From: Candidatus Heimdallarchaeota archaeon LC_3 | Lineage (GTDB): Archaea > Asgardarchaeota > Heimdallarchaeia > Hodarchaeales > LC-3 | DNA: 44,386 nucleotides | Assembly (NCBI GenBank): GCA_001940645.1 | Contig: MDVS01000039.1 | Coordinates: 1-44,386, forward strand | Direction: 5' to 3' | Part shown: positions 16,682 through 25,513 of the stretch, piece after piece | How the letters are laid out: each line of letters opens with the position of its first letter | How positions within the stretch are numbered: position 1 is the first letter of the stretch | Made by a program: the position numbers and the translations under genes | Notes under the pieces: generated by a model | The model's database searches: none | What the model saw: the letters and a program-made list of their open reading frames with translations, nothing else | What the model was told of the DNA's origin: nothing

Positions 16682-17224
16682 ATGATAATCAATAAACCAG
16701 CCGAATCCTACAGATCCTTTTTAGCGATAGGATCAGGAATGATTTTTGTACTGGTTACCCCTCTTCTCCCTTTATATTTTGTTGAATTTGAGGAGTCTGT
16801 TAATGGTAGCATGGCTACGGTATTTTGGGGGTGGCAATTTTGGCAATCATATCTTGTTATTGGGTTATTAGTGGTAGGAATGACCATTAGAAAGCTATCA
16901 ATTAACAAAGGTAATTATCTTTTTGTTAGTTTAAACCTCTTAATGGCTTTTATAACTGTTCAATTGATCCTTGACCTCAACAATCCATTGTGGGGAGTAT
17001 CAGCTCCAATTCAATCGACCAATTGGTTACCTTATACTTATATCCCTCTTCTTGGCATAATTCTCATTCCTTTAGGTGCGATTTTTTCTGATAAGACAAA
17101 ATTTGTAGGAATAACAACAAAAGAATTTATTAAAGAACTATTCCCTGGAATTCGAATTGGTGTGATTGCAGTAGCAATTCTTAGTATACCAATTTTCCTA
17201 TCGATAATTGACCAATTTTTTTAG
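16682..17224 (+). CDS. Four-helix integral membrane protein, unknown function
   Basis: The 180-residue protein starts at ATG 16681-16683 and has four clear membrane helices, at about residues 15-33, 53-66, 80-97 and 117-135, plus a terminal one at 155-175. A conserved-looking segment VFWGWQFWQSYLVIG lies between helices one and two. No charged pore or active-site residues stand out. It stands alone on the plus strand between two minus-strand genes. Function unknown. Confidence 0.65.
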   Translation: MIINKPAESYRSFLAIGSGMIFVLVTPLLPLYFVEFEESVNGSMATVFWGWQFWQSYLVIGLLVVGMTIRKLSINKGNYLFVSLNLLMAFITVQLILDLNNPLWGVSAPIQSTNWLPYTYIPLLGIILIPLGAIFSDKTKFVGITTKEFIKELFPGIRIGVIAVAILSIPIFLSIIDQFF

Positions 17225-17467
17225 AAAAAGAAGCATAGGAATTCCTTCGATCACTGTTTGGTCGGCTAATTTGTATTCATTAAATACTATATTGGAGATA
17301 GGGATGGATTCAAAACCAAGAAAGACAGGTTGAAAAAATTTGTTCCGAAAAAATAATTTTAGTATTTTTTGCTGATAATTTTCTGTTAATGCAGTTCAAT
17401 TCTAATTTTAAGGAGAAAAGAGTTTGAATGATTCCAAAAACTGATCTTATGATGATCTTGGGAGAAA

Positions 17468-18097
17468 TTATAGTTTTAAGGTTTTTGTAACTTTATTTTT
17501 TACTACAATGGAACAGAATATGACAAAGAGAAAAAGAAAATCTAGACCCCTCATTTGTACCGTGAATAAATGACCGTGATTAATAAGGGCATAGGATCCA
17601 ACGACAACTGAATATCCATAGGTGTCCATTCCTGCATCTATACTGAGAATCACAGAACTCGCATTTAATGTGTAATTATAGTTACCTTGCTCTGATATAT
17701 ACTCTAAATTACCAAAATCTGAGAAAGAATAGTCAACTACTAATGTTACATTAATGATTTTGTCTACTTTAATCAAAAATGTAATATTATCTATCCAATT
17801 ATCCTCACTATCAAAGACCTTAAAATCTCTCGGGGTACACAAAGTTAAATTAAAGTCATTCCACTCTTTATTAGGATCGTAATTATTAATATGGATACGA
17901 TAATATCCACGAGCAGTGTTATTAGCTAAATCATCGCTACCACGGAGTCCTACACTGACATCAATTGTTTTTACTGTTAAATTAACTGGAGTATTTTTGG
18001 TTAATTGAATGGATTTTCCAAAAAAATTAGTACCATCTATATATATAGTCCTGTGATTGTGCGGGAAGCTATTAAAATATTGTCGTATTTTCCTTTT
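17468..18097 (-). pseudogene. C-terminal part of a secreted, membrane-anchored beta-rich protein, no start codon
   Basis: The frame runs from just after a minus-strand TAA at 18098-18100 to the stop at 17468, but holds no ATG or GTG and its first TTG is at 17842, far inside clearly coding sequence. The upstream 85 codons read as beta-sandwich exterior domain (for example IQLTKNTPVNLTVKTIDVSV and YYRIHINNYDPN) with glycosylation-like N-x-T sites. A C-terminal helix (LDFLFLFVIFCSIVV) followed by KNKVTKTLKL would anchor it. The N-terminal signal peptide is missing; the 18481-18735 gene on the same strand has one and could be the other half of a broken gene. Confidence 0.6.
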
Positions 18098-18480
18098 TTA
18101 TTTATACTTAACCAGTAGTTATAATATATTTTATCTTTATTTTGGGTAATTTTGTGTAAAAGAGAGTAAAAATAACCTTAGTTAACCTAATGTAAACTAA
18201 TTATAAGAGTTTTAAAAGCTAAAAATTAGAGGAAATCAGAAAAGAAAGATAAATCGCTATCTATGCGGTATTTTTCCAAAAACAGTCTCAGAATAACCAG
18301 AGGGTAAATATAACCACTCTTCAAGTAAAGAATAAAATTTGGGTTGAAATTTAGCCTTAAATTTATTGTATTGAAGAAAAAGCTTTTTTATTTCCTCTGA
18401 TTGAAATGAGAAAAGTAGTTCAAAAAATTGGGAACCTTAGAATAAAATATAAGATTTGATTAAATTTGAGAGAAAATAAG
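18098..18480. other. Non-coding or decayed stretch between two secreted-protein pieces
   Basis: No intact gene. A minus-strand 59-codon open stretch at 18257-18436 without a start looks coding and is listed separately. The rest is AT-rich. Confidence 0.5.
18257..18436 (-). pseudogene. Start-less coding-like fragment
   Basis: Between a TAA at 18437-18439 and a TAG ending at 18257 lies an uninterrupted frame that reads as plausible protein: FFELLFSFQSEEIKKLF, then YSLLEEWLYLPSGYSETVFG and KIPHR at the end. There is no ATG, GTG or TTG at its beginning. It could be a leftover of a mobile-element or unknown gene; no family is recognised. Confidence 0.3.
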
Positions 18481-18735
18481 CTAAAATAAGGTCGGGGCAT
18501 ACTTAATATACATATGCTCTGAATAGTGAAGAAAAATATCATTGGTATGATTTGTCACATTGATCTCAATAATTACTGTTTTGGGATCCTCTGATGTAAA
18601 TAATTTACCTGAAAAGTTCCCACAGTCCTGTAATTGAAATGGAAAAAATTGAGGACTGTTTCCTGCCGTTGAAGTATTTGAAATTAATAAAAAACTTCCA
18701 ATTACGATAATAGTAGTGATTTTCCACGTTTTCAT
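18481..18735 (-). CDS. Short secreted protein, possibly the truncated N-terminus of a larger gene
   Basis: The 84-residue product has a strong signal peptide (MKTWKITTIIVIGSFLL, cleavage probably after TSTAG near residue 25) and a short beta-rich exterior part with N-F-S, N-V-T and N-H-T sites. It ends abruptly at a TAG in the stretch YIKYAPTLF, without an anchor. Downstream on the same strand (17468-18097) a start-less frame supplies the kind of beta-rich, C-terminally anchored domain that is missing here. The two may be parts of one decayed gene. Confidence 0.5.
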   Translation of the reverse strand: MKTWKITTIIVIGSFLLISNTSTAGNSPQFFPFQLQDCGNFSGKLFTSEDPKTVIIEINVTNHTNDIFLHYSEHMYIKYAPTLF

Positions 18736-18847
18736 AGAGTATAATGTAATGAGTTATTTTAAAAATATTTTGTATTTTGAAATCGAAAAACCCTAACTGA
18801 CTTTCTTATTGCTGAAAAAATCATTTATGTATAAATTCACAAGAAGA

Positions 18848-18852
18848 GAATT
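18848..18852 (+). repeat. Candidate target-site duplication, left copy (GAATT)
   Basis: GAATT lies two bases outside the left inverted repeat; an identical GAATT at 20444-20448 lies one base outside the right one. Removing 18853-20443 and one GAATT rejoins a UvrA-like frame. Confidence 0.5.
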
Positions 18853-18854
18853 AG

Positions 18855-18867
18855 CATATAATGTTGC
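18855..18867 (+). repeat. Left terminal inverted repeat of the insertion sequence
   Basis: CATATAATGTTGC, exact reverse complement of 20430-20442, located 28 bases beyond the transposase stop. Confidence 0.8.
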
Positions 18868-18894
18868 ACCCGACATAATTCATTAATTCCTTCA

Positions 18895-20290
18895 TTATAT
18901 AAAATTAACTTCTTTAATCTGCAATTGATAAGTTTTTTGAAGGACAGAATATGGTGTATTGATTTTACTCTTAATTAAAAACCATTCGATTCCTTTTCGG
19001 TAGTATTTAAATAGTATCCACGATTTCAATCTTTTATTTGCATTTTCTGGTGTTTTTTTACCCCTATATGACAATTCACGATCATGAACACTATTAAAAT
19101 GTTCAGCTTTATTAGAGGTTATAAATAGATTTGGGAATACTGATTGGACTTTTGTAAGTATAGAATAGATTTCTAAGAGATCTGGTCTTATTTCTTTGTT
19201 AGATTCATGATTTTGGCTTATAAAAGATATTGCAAGTTGCCCAACGTTATCATAAGTTTGTAAATGGAGTGTATATCCAATTAACAGTTTTGCTCTCCGT
19301 TTCTTTTTCAAACTCTTCTTTTGTAATGTTTCTTGGATTGTTTTTATTGTCAAATTTCCCATATTCTGATTTTCTTTGTTTTTTTTTTAAAGAGAGATCT
19401 TTTTGATAGTGAAGTTTATTTTTACTCTGTGATGGATATATTTCTTTTATGATCGTCGTAATTTCTGATTCTTTATTAAATTTAAGACTTTCGGTATGCA
19501 ATTCAATCGTCATTTCTCTCATTTTTTTAGTACCAAGAATAGGATCAAGTTGAATGATTCTAGCTCGTTTTCCATCGTCACTATGGATTTGTTGGACTAA
19601 TAAAAGCGATCTATACATACCACGAATCGCAGATAATATGGTAGGAGACCCATCTGCTACAATCATATCAACTCCTCCTATTTTTGTTATTGCTTGTTCC
19701 AAACTATCCCTTATATCCTCTTTATTTCTTGACGATAAAAGTTCTGCCTGGATAGGAGTTCCTTGTTCGTCAACAGCAAATATTAAATAATATTGATTAC
19801 CTAGTAATCGATGAAAGCCTTCATCATAATATAAAATCTTCATTGATTGATTATTTTGTCTTTTTTTAGAGTTTAAGACATCGTCCAGAGATTTAATAAA
19901 TTCAAAATTATCACTTAATTGAGTTTCAATTTCAGAGATGACCGCTCTTAACGTAGATTCTGGAACTTCTAAATGGCCAGAAAGACGATTCACAGAAATA
20001 TTATTTTTAAAAATTAATTTACCTAGCTCATATGCAATTTTTCCCATTTTATCATATATCTTAGGAATTTTAGATGGATTAAATGTTTTTTTACAAATAT
20101 AACAGTAATACCTTCTTACTTCTCCGACCTTTGTCGAATAAGATCCCCAAGTAGTAACATCTGGAGATTTTCTTTTACAAAATGGACATGATAAATCATC
20201 ATGTGTTAATTCTAAGAGTAAATTTTCAATCACAGGAATATTTGTTAATGGATATTGACCATGTGTTTTTAAATAACTTAAAGTGCTCAT
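18895..20290 (-). CDS. DDE transposase with zinc-ribbon N-terminus, split by a frameshift at an A10 run
   Basis: The first frame (20290 down to 19250, 346 codons) has a zinc ribbon (C35-x2-C38, C63-x2-C66), a helix-turn-helix (NRLSGHLEVPESTLRAVI, residues 101-118) and two catalytic Asp of an RNase H-like core: D156 in LYYDEGF and D213 in VADGSP. The second frame (19362 down to 18895) supplies the C-terminal part, with the probable catalytic Glu in TSNKAEHFN and a basic tail. The frames cross at a run of ten A on the coding strand (19379-19388). Nine A would give one protein of about 465 residues. The shift could be programmed slippage or an error. The transposase mobilises the surrounding inverted-repeat element. 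Confidence 0.85.
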
Positions 20291-20429
20291 TGTATGTTAT
20301 TCATCATATTTAGGTATATTTATTCTTTTGTATTACCGTGATATGACAATTAATCATATTAAATCAATCTATGAAAAATTTGAAAATAAATTTATTTTGT
20401 TAAGAGAAAAATAAGCTCAAATTAATGCG

Positions 20430-20442
20430 GCAACATTATATG
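20430..20442 (+). repeat. Right terminal inverted repeat of the insertion sequence
   Basis: GCAACATTATATG, exact reverse complement of 18855-18867, located about 140 bases upstream of the transposase start. Confidence 0.8.
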
Positions 20443-20443
20443 T

Positions 20444-21000
20444 GAATTCTCGAAATCAGTGGTTCTGGAAAAAGTTCTCTTGTTTTTAATACTATATATC
20501 ACGAGTCACATAGACAATTTTCTGATATTTTTTCGAGTGGTTTAAGATCTAAATTCAAATCAGCAGATGTTGACGAAGTTACAGGATTTAAACCAACTAT
20601 TGCTATAGATCAAAACATTTTAAATCGTAATCCAAATTCTACTTTATCTATTGCTTCTGGTTTACACCCTTTTTTTTAGAATTCTTTTTGCACGGTATGG
20701 TACTCAAAAATGCATTACTTGTTCCAAACCTGTTAACTTTTATTCTACAGATGATGCTAATCAAATAATTAAACAATCTTTTGCTTCTTCTCCAGTTGAA
20801 ATATATATTATTCTAACTAAAGATTCATTATGTTCTCATAAACCTTACTTAATTTCTTTTCAGAGTATTTTCCTAAAAATAAATTGTATATAAACGATGA
20901 AATTTGGGATTACAATGAATTAGAAAAAAAAGTTAACACCTACCCTGATGAATTCCTTTTATCAAAAATAACCCAGTTTATTGTATCGGGTAAGAAATAA
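20444..21000 (+). pseudogene. UvrA-like ABC ATPase fragment, disrupted
   Basis: Three frames in succession encode pieces of a UvrA-type protein. The first has the Walker A SGSGKSSLVFNTIY, then GFKPTIAIDQN and NPNSTLSIASGL, which match UvrA's G-[L/F]-x-P-A-I-A-I-D-Q and R-N-P-R-S-T-V motifs. After a run of eight T (20670-20677) the frame shifts to FRILFARYGTQKCITCSKPV, the start of UvrA's zinc-binding region. Near 20865 it shifts again to EYFPKNKLYINDEI and stops at TAA 20998-21000. Complete UvrA is around 940 residues; here less than 190 remain, the 5' end is separated by the insertion sequence, and the gene is dead. Confidence 0.85.
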
Positions 21001-21080
21001 GTTACCTAATATTAATAACTATTTGTTATATATATTAAGTCTGTATATTATTTTTTTAAATTATAGGACAGAAATCTACT

Positions 21081-21470
21081 ATGAGTAATTCAAAAAGTTA
21101 TGAAAGTGAAATAATTAGTAATGGATCGAAATCTATTGCATATTGGAAATTTAAAGAAAACTCTACCCCTCAAACATTTCAAGATGCTTTCGTTGAGTTT
21201 AATGAAAGCGTTCATAAACCTGAGGTTAGTCGTTTAGTTGTAAATGTTGAAATGAAGAATGCATGGAACCAAGAAGTTCAAAGTTTATGGTTAAAAACTG
21301 GTGAGTTGGCAGATGAAGCTGGAATTGAAAAATGGGGTATTGTAACACCTAATGCAACTAAAAAGCTAACAATTCAGTACTTAATAAAAGGGGGAAGAAA
21401 TGGATCTCGAAAATATTCTCATTTAATTTCAACATCAGAGAGTGAGGTAATCGATTGGGCAAAAAAGTAA
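21081..21470 (+). CDS. SpoIIAA/STAS-like small protein
   Basis: The 129-residue protein starts at ATG 21081 with a weak purine-rich site (AGGAC) upstream. Alternating strands and helices (IAYWKFKENSTPQTFQDAF, then SRLVVNVEMKNAW, then KWGIVTPNATKKLTIQYL, then ending SESEVIDWAKK) follow the SpoIIAA-like/STAS order seen in small cytoplasmic proteins, whose last helix carries a [E/D]-A-x-x-W motif. Such proteins often act as regulatory partners. No partner gene is adjacent; the histidine kinase starts about 570 bases downstream. Family assignment is tentative. Confidence 0.55.
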   Translation: MSNSKSYESEIISNGSKSIAYWKFKENSTPQTFQDAFVEFNESVHKPEVSRLVVNVEMKNAWNQEVQSLWLKTGELADEAGIEKWGIVTPNATKKLTIQYLIKGGRNGSRKYSHLISTSESEVIDWAKK

Positions 21471-21612
21471 AAGTAGTTAAAAAATAATTTAAGTTCGGAA
21501 ATTTTAGGATAGGAAAGAGATTAATTAAAACAACAATGTAGGACTTAAATTTCAAAGAAATAATGCTATATTTTATGCATAATTAGAAGTAATTACTAAA
21601 AATCTCTATTAA

Positions 21613-21690
21613 TTGGATGTTGATATAAACTTATTAGAATGGTTAAAGGCATATCATACTTGTCCTGTTTGTAAACAAAAAGTTAACTAA
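21613..21690 (+). other. Possible zinc-knuckle microprotein
   Basis: A 25-codon frame from TTG 21613 to TAA 21688-21690 encodes LLEWLKAYHTCPVCKQKVN, with one C-x2-C knuckle. It may be a remnant of a Zn-ribbon gene or chance; nothing else supports translation. Confidence 0.2.
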
Positions 21691-22040
21691 GATAATGCAT
21701 TTTTTGGATTTTCTAAAGATAAAAAATATAATTTTCAAAATTAAATCACTTTATTTCAATAAATCGTTTAAACTTGTCAAAAAAATTAGATAAGAATCCA
21801 ATATCTATTACCTTAACTTAAAATAATGGATTACCTATCTCTCTTTTTCATCATAAAACTCTATTATCTCATCATTTTCTCTTTCAACAAACGTATCATA
21901 GGAAATATTTTTCGTGTATCACCCTAAACTTCATTTTCTATAAATTTTACCAAAACGGATTTGGTAACTCATAGGAAAACTTTAATAGTATAGCGAATCT
22001 TCATAAGAGATTACATTATAAAAGGAGACAATTTAATAAT
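21691..22040. other. Intergenic region upstream of the histidine kinase
   Basis: No gene is seen. The last bases contain GGAG at 22024-22027, 13 bases before the kinase ATG at 22041, a longer spacing than usual but the clearest ribosome-binding site in the window. Confidence 0.5.
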
Positions 22041-24245
22041 ATGTATTCTCAAGAGAATTCAACAAAACCGCAATATAAGGATTCTCAAGAAGATATTGTT
22101 CATGTTTTATGTATAGATGATGAAAAAGATTTTTTATCTCTCATTAGACGATCATTGGAAAAATTGAGTTATGGCCGAATAAAAGCCGAGATAAGTTTCT
22201 CTGCCAAGCAAGCTCTCGATTTGTTAGAAAAAAAGAGTATTGATGTTATCGTTTCAGATTATCAAATGCCTGAGATGAATGGATTAGAACTACTAACGGA
22301 ACTACGGAAACAAGGGAATACCGTTCCGTTCATCATTCTTACAGGACGTGGTAAAGAAGAGGTTGTGATTCAAGCACTTAATATGGGCGCTGATTTTTAT
22401 TTACAAAAAGGAGGAGATGTTAAAACGCTTTTCACTGAATTGGTACATTTTATCATGATTAGTACTGATTTAAGAAAATCTGAGAAATCATACCAAGATC
22501 TCTATGAGAATGCTCCTGATATGTTTGTCTCTGTGGATACTAAAACCGGAAAAATCATTCTATGCAATCAAACATTAGTTACATGTCTGGGTTATTCAAA
22601 GAAAGAATTAATAAATTATCCTGTTTTTGAAATATATCATCCAGATTGTTTGGAGGAAGCTAAAAGACTATTCCAATTATTTAAAGAAATGGGGGTTATA
22701 AAGGATGCAGAACTTTTATTAAAACGAAAAGATGGTAGAAAAATTCCTGTTAGCCTAAATGTTTCAGCTGAACGTGATGTACATGGGAATGTACTTTACA
22801 GCAGATCCATATTGCGTGATATAACCAAACTCAAACAAGTAGAGAAGTCTCTTCTTGAAATTGATCAGCGATATCAAGCGCTTTTTAAAAGTTCAAATAT
22901 AGCAATCTTCACAGGTAAAAGCCTTGATAACGTAATACTTGATGCAAATCAAACTGTAGCCAAGATGCTAGGATATGAGATTGATGAGTTAATTGGATTG
23001 CCCTTCAAACAAATAGTAGATTCATCCGAGTTTGATAATGTTGATCAAAAAATTATTTCATTGCGATCTGGGATTAAAACCTCGGGACATTACCGATTAT
23101 TAATCAAAAAAGAAGGTACAAAACTTCCTGTAAAAATCAAACCTGTTATGATTTATGATCAAGAAGGACAGCCACTTTATATTCAAAGTGTTATTAGTAA
23201 TCTCAGTATTCTTCATGAACTCACTCTCGATAATTTAAATTTAGATGAAGCTTTAAAAGCTTTAAAAGAATCAAAAGAGAGATTAAGAGACTTTATGGAG
23301 TCAGCAACGGAAAATTTTGCTCTTTTTGATTTAAACCTTAATATTATTGATGTGAACAAAGGTACAATGAAGTCCTTATTTCCAAATCTGAATAAAGAAG
23401 ACGTTGTTGGAAAAAATATCACAGATATTATCCCTAATTTAAAGGAAACCGGTAGATATAACCAATACCTTGAAGTTATTAGAACGGGAAATCCGATTTA
23501 TTTTGATAACATTATCCTACATTCTAGATTTGGTGATTTTAATCTTGAAATAAGAGCTTTTAAAGTCGGTACTGGAATGGGAATGATAACTACAGATGTC
23601 ACAAAACGTACGAAAGCAGAAGATTTGCTCAGACATCAAAAACAAGAGTTAAGTGAATTCGTTCACCAAATAAACCATGATACACGAAGTGGTCTATTTA
23701 GCATTCAAGGATATGCCGAACTTTTGGAAGAAAAGGGAGAAAATGATTTAGCTCCAAAAATTATACGTATAACAAAAAAGATTCAAGAATTGCTTAAACG
23801 TTCAGTAGAACTTTCGGATGCGGGTTTGGTAGCAAAAAAGACTGATATTGTCAATCTAAATGATATAATCAAGAAAGTAGCTCAAGACGTTCTACCTGAG
23901 AATATTAGTATTTCTTCTACGGATCTTCCATCTATGTTTTGCGATCGTCTAAAAATGACACAGATATTCCAAAACCTGTTTGAAAATGCTGTGATTCATG
24001 GAAAAGCTACCAAAATAGAGGTAATAAGTGATCAGAACTCAATCTTAATCCGTAATGATGGCATTCCGATTCCCGAAGATCATCGATCTAAAATTTTTCA
24101 AAAAGGGTTCACTACAATAGAAGGAAACAGTGGATTAGGATTAAATATTGTAAAAAAAATTGTTGAAGCTCATAGCTGGACAATTACTTTAAAATCAGAT
24201 GAAACAACGATTTTTTGTATTCATACATCCCCTCCAGAAAGTTAG
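22041..24245 (+). CDS. Hybrid sensor histidine kinase: receiver, three PAS domains, kinase
   Basis: The 734-residue soluble protein has a receiver domain first (residues 21-135; acidic pair D26-D27, phospho-acceptor D73 in VSDYQMPEMNG, Lys123 in LQKGG), then PAS domains at about 147-265, 275-390 and 415-525. The HisKA region has the phospho-accepting His546 in INHDTRSGLFSIQGYAELL, and an ATPase domain has NLFENAVIHG (N box), FQKGFTT and GNSGLGLNIV (G box). No membrane helix occurs, so it senses cytoplasmic cues or receives phosphate from another kinase. There is no output or DNA-binding domain and no partner regulator next to it. Architecture is typical of archaeal hybrid kinases. GGAG at 22024-22027 marks the start. 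Confidence 0.95.
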   Translation: MYSQENSTKPQYKDSQEDIVHVLCIDDEKDFLSLIRRSLEKLSYGRIKAEISFSAKQALDLLEKKSIDVIVSDYQMPEMNGLELLTELRKQGNTVPFIILTGRGKEEVVIQALNMGADFYLQKGGDVKTLFTELVHFIMISTDLRKSEKSYQDLYENAPDMFVSVDTKTGKIILCNQTLVTCLGYSKKELINYPVFEIYHPDCLEEAKRLFQLFKEMGVIKDAELLLKRKDGRKIPVSLNVSAERDVHGNVLYSRSILRDITKLKQVEKSLLEIDQRYQALFKSSNIAIFTGKSLDNVILDANQTVAKMLGYEIDELIGLPFKQIVDSSEFDNVDQKIISLRSGIKTSGHYRLLIKKEGTKLPVKIKPVMIYDQEGQPLYIQSVISNLSILHELTLDNLNLDEALKALKESKERLRDFMESATENFALFDLNLNIIDVNKGTMKSLFPNLNKEDVVGKNITDIIPNLKETGRYNQYLEVIRTGNPIYFDNIILHSRFGDFNLEIRAFKVGTGMGMITTDVTKRTKAEDLLRHQKQELSEFVHQINHDTRSGLFSIQGYAELLEEKGENDLAPKIIRITKKIQELLKRSVELSDAGLVAKKTDIVNLNDIIKKVAQDVLPENISISSTDLPSMFCDRLKMTQIFQNLFENAVIHGKATKIEVISDQNSILIRNDGIPIPEDHRSKIFQKGFTTIEGNSGLGLNIVKKIVEAHSWTITLKSDETTIFCIHTSPPES

Positions 24246-24303
24246 AATAAATTTGACATTAAAGAAAATCTCTTTTGTGAATTTTGAAAGTAGAGACATT
24301 TTT

Positions 24304-24939
24304 TTAGTCATGTTTGAAACGCTTGTACGTAATCAAAACAGTAACCATTGCTACCAACACCGGTACTAGTTCAAACCCTGGACTTCCCGCTGATTTTTTC
24401 TCTGTCGTAGTAGGATTTAGTGTTGATGTTGATTCTGGTAATTTTGCTAATTGAGCTTCTAATAACGTGATGGCATCCGATATTGCAATGTGTTCAACGT
24501 TATTTAAAATTGTTCTGTCGAGACAAGTCGCAATAAACTGTCCTCTTTGCGCATAAATGTAAGATGCATAAATGGAGTCATAGAGATTTTAGGATTCATT
24601 AATCACTCGATCAACCCCAGTTACTGTTACGGGGTCACCTTCATTAAGTGCAGCACCAAGCATCGCTCCATCAGCCCCAGCTACTGTACCATAATCCGCT
24701 AACGTCAATAATATTCCAATGATTGGGTTCGTTACAGCAATCAAAGGTGTTTTCCAGGTTTGTTGGATTGTAGGGATAGAAGACGTGCTAAAAACTGTTG
24801 AACTGATTCTTTCATAATCAGTGGGGAGATCAGTTTCTGATAATTCATACTGAGAAATATCATCCTGAGCCATAACAGCTGATAGAGATATTAATAAAAC
24901 GCCTACCAGTATTAATAATGACTGAATTATAGAGTTCAT
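24304..24939 (-). pseudogene. Secreted protein with PGF-type C-terminal tail, interrupted by in-frame TAA
   Basis: The gene has a signal peptide (MNSIIQSLLILVGVLLISLS, cleavage probably after AVMAQ), a Ser/Thr-rich exterior part and a Gly/Ala-rich middle. It stops at TAA 24589-24591 after VDRVINES. The same frame continues for 94 codons to TAA 24304-24306 and ends with a Thr/Ser linker, then AGSPGFELVPVLVAMVTVLI and TYKRFKHD. A P-G-F-E motif plus terminal hydrophobic helix and basic end is the PGF-CTERM-like sorting tail of archaeal surface proteins. Codon phase is kept exactly over 636 bases, so the ochre codon is a nonsense mutation or an error, and the intact product would be about 211 residues. 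Confidence 0.8.
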
Positions 24940-25175
24940 GTTCGATTCACCTTGTTAATGAGACAACACACAAATAATAGACGTTGGTTACATAAATAAT
25001 TTATAATTTGCCTCGAAACTGAAAAGAAAATAAATAATTTAAAAATATAAATAGTAATTCCTGTTTGTGAAGTGTCCTTTAAAAACATAATATTGTAATT
25101 TGAAATTTCATTCATTAACAACTGAAATTGGATTAATTTCTTTCCTTTTACGATGGAATAAAATGAAATAAGTGA

Positions 25176-25337
25176 ATACTATCTGGTGCAAAATTATATC
25201 CATCTACGGAATATGGAGGTAATCCAGATCAAACTACTATAGCTATACCAAGAAATGAAGGTGGAAGATGTTCAAATTATGGTGCATCAATAGTTAAAGA
25301 GGAGAAATATTGTTGGAACTGTGGAGTAGGATTGTAA
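25176..25337 (+). pseudogene. C-terminal Zn-ribbon fragment with one Cys lost
   Basis: The frame after a TGA at 25173 and up to TAA 25335-25337 encodes a Gly-rich linker and GRCSNYGASIVKEEKYCWNC followed by G-V-G-L at the end. This is a zinc-ribbon of the type C-x2-C-G ... [Y/F]-C-x2-C-G with the second Cys replaced by Tyr. No start codon fits. It is probably the tail of a decayed gene. Confidence 0.4.
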
Positions 25338-25513
25338 TAAAATATGTCTAAATATTATAAGCGTAAAGAACGCAATTTTGATTTAGCTTAAGATAGATTT
25401 TACATTATCCCGTAATATCCTCTTTTCAAACAATTTATTTTGATATAAATTGAGAAGAAAGATTTAATTTTAAAAAATTGAAATATTTTTATATAAATAA
25501 TAGAGAAAATTCC

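Larger units (their letters stand above)
18853..20443 (-). mobile_element. Insertion sequence, about 1.6 kb, inserted in a UvrA-like gene
   Basis: A single transposase gene (18895-20290) is bracketed by 13-bp perfect inverted repeats: CATATAATGTTGC at 18855-18867 and its complement at 20430-20442. GAATT flanks both sides as a likely 5-bp target duplication. When the element and one copy are removed, the flanks read IHKKRILEISGSGKSSLVF, the beginning of a UvrA-type Walker A region, so insertion disrupted that gene. Exact ends are uncertain by one or two bases. The transposase type (N-terminal zinc ribbon, DDE core) does not let me name an IS family with confidence. Confidence 0.8.

Noticed and set aside
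24355..24395. tRNA-like TTCAAACCC segment
   Set aside because: No acceptor or anticodon stems can be formed around it, and the bases belong to the coding frame of the PGF tail.
24936..25121. 61-codon minus-strand frame before the PGF protein
   Set aside because: Low-complexity AT-rich sequence; overlaps the promoter region of the secreted gene and shows no domain.
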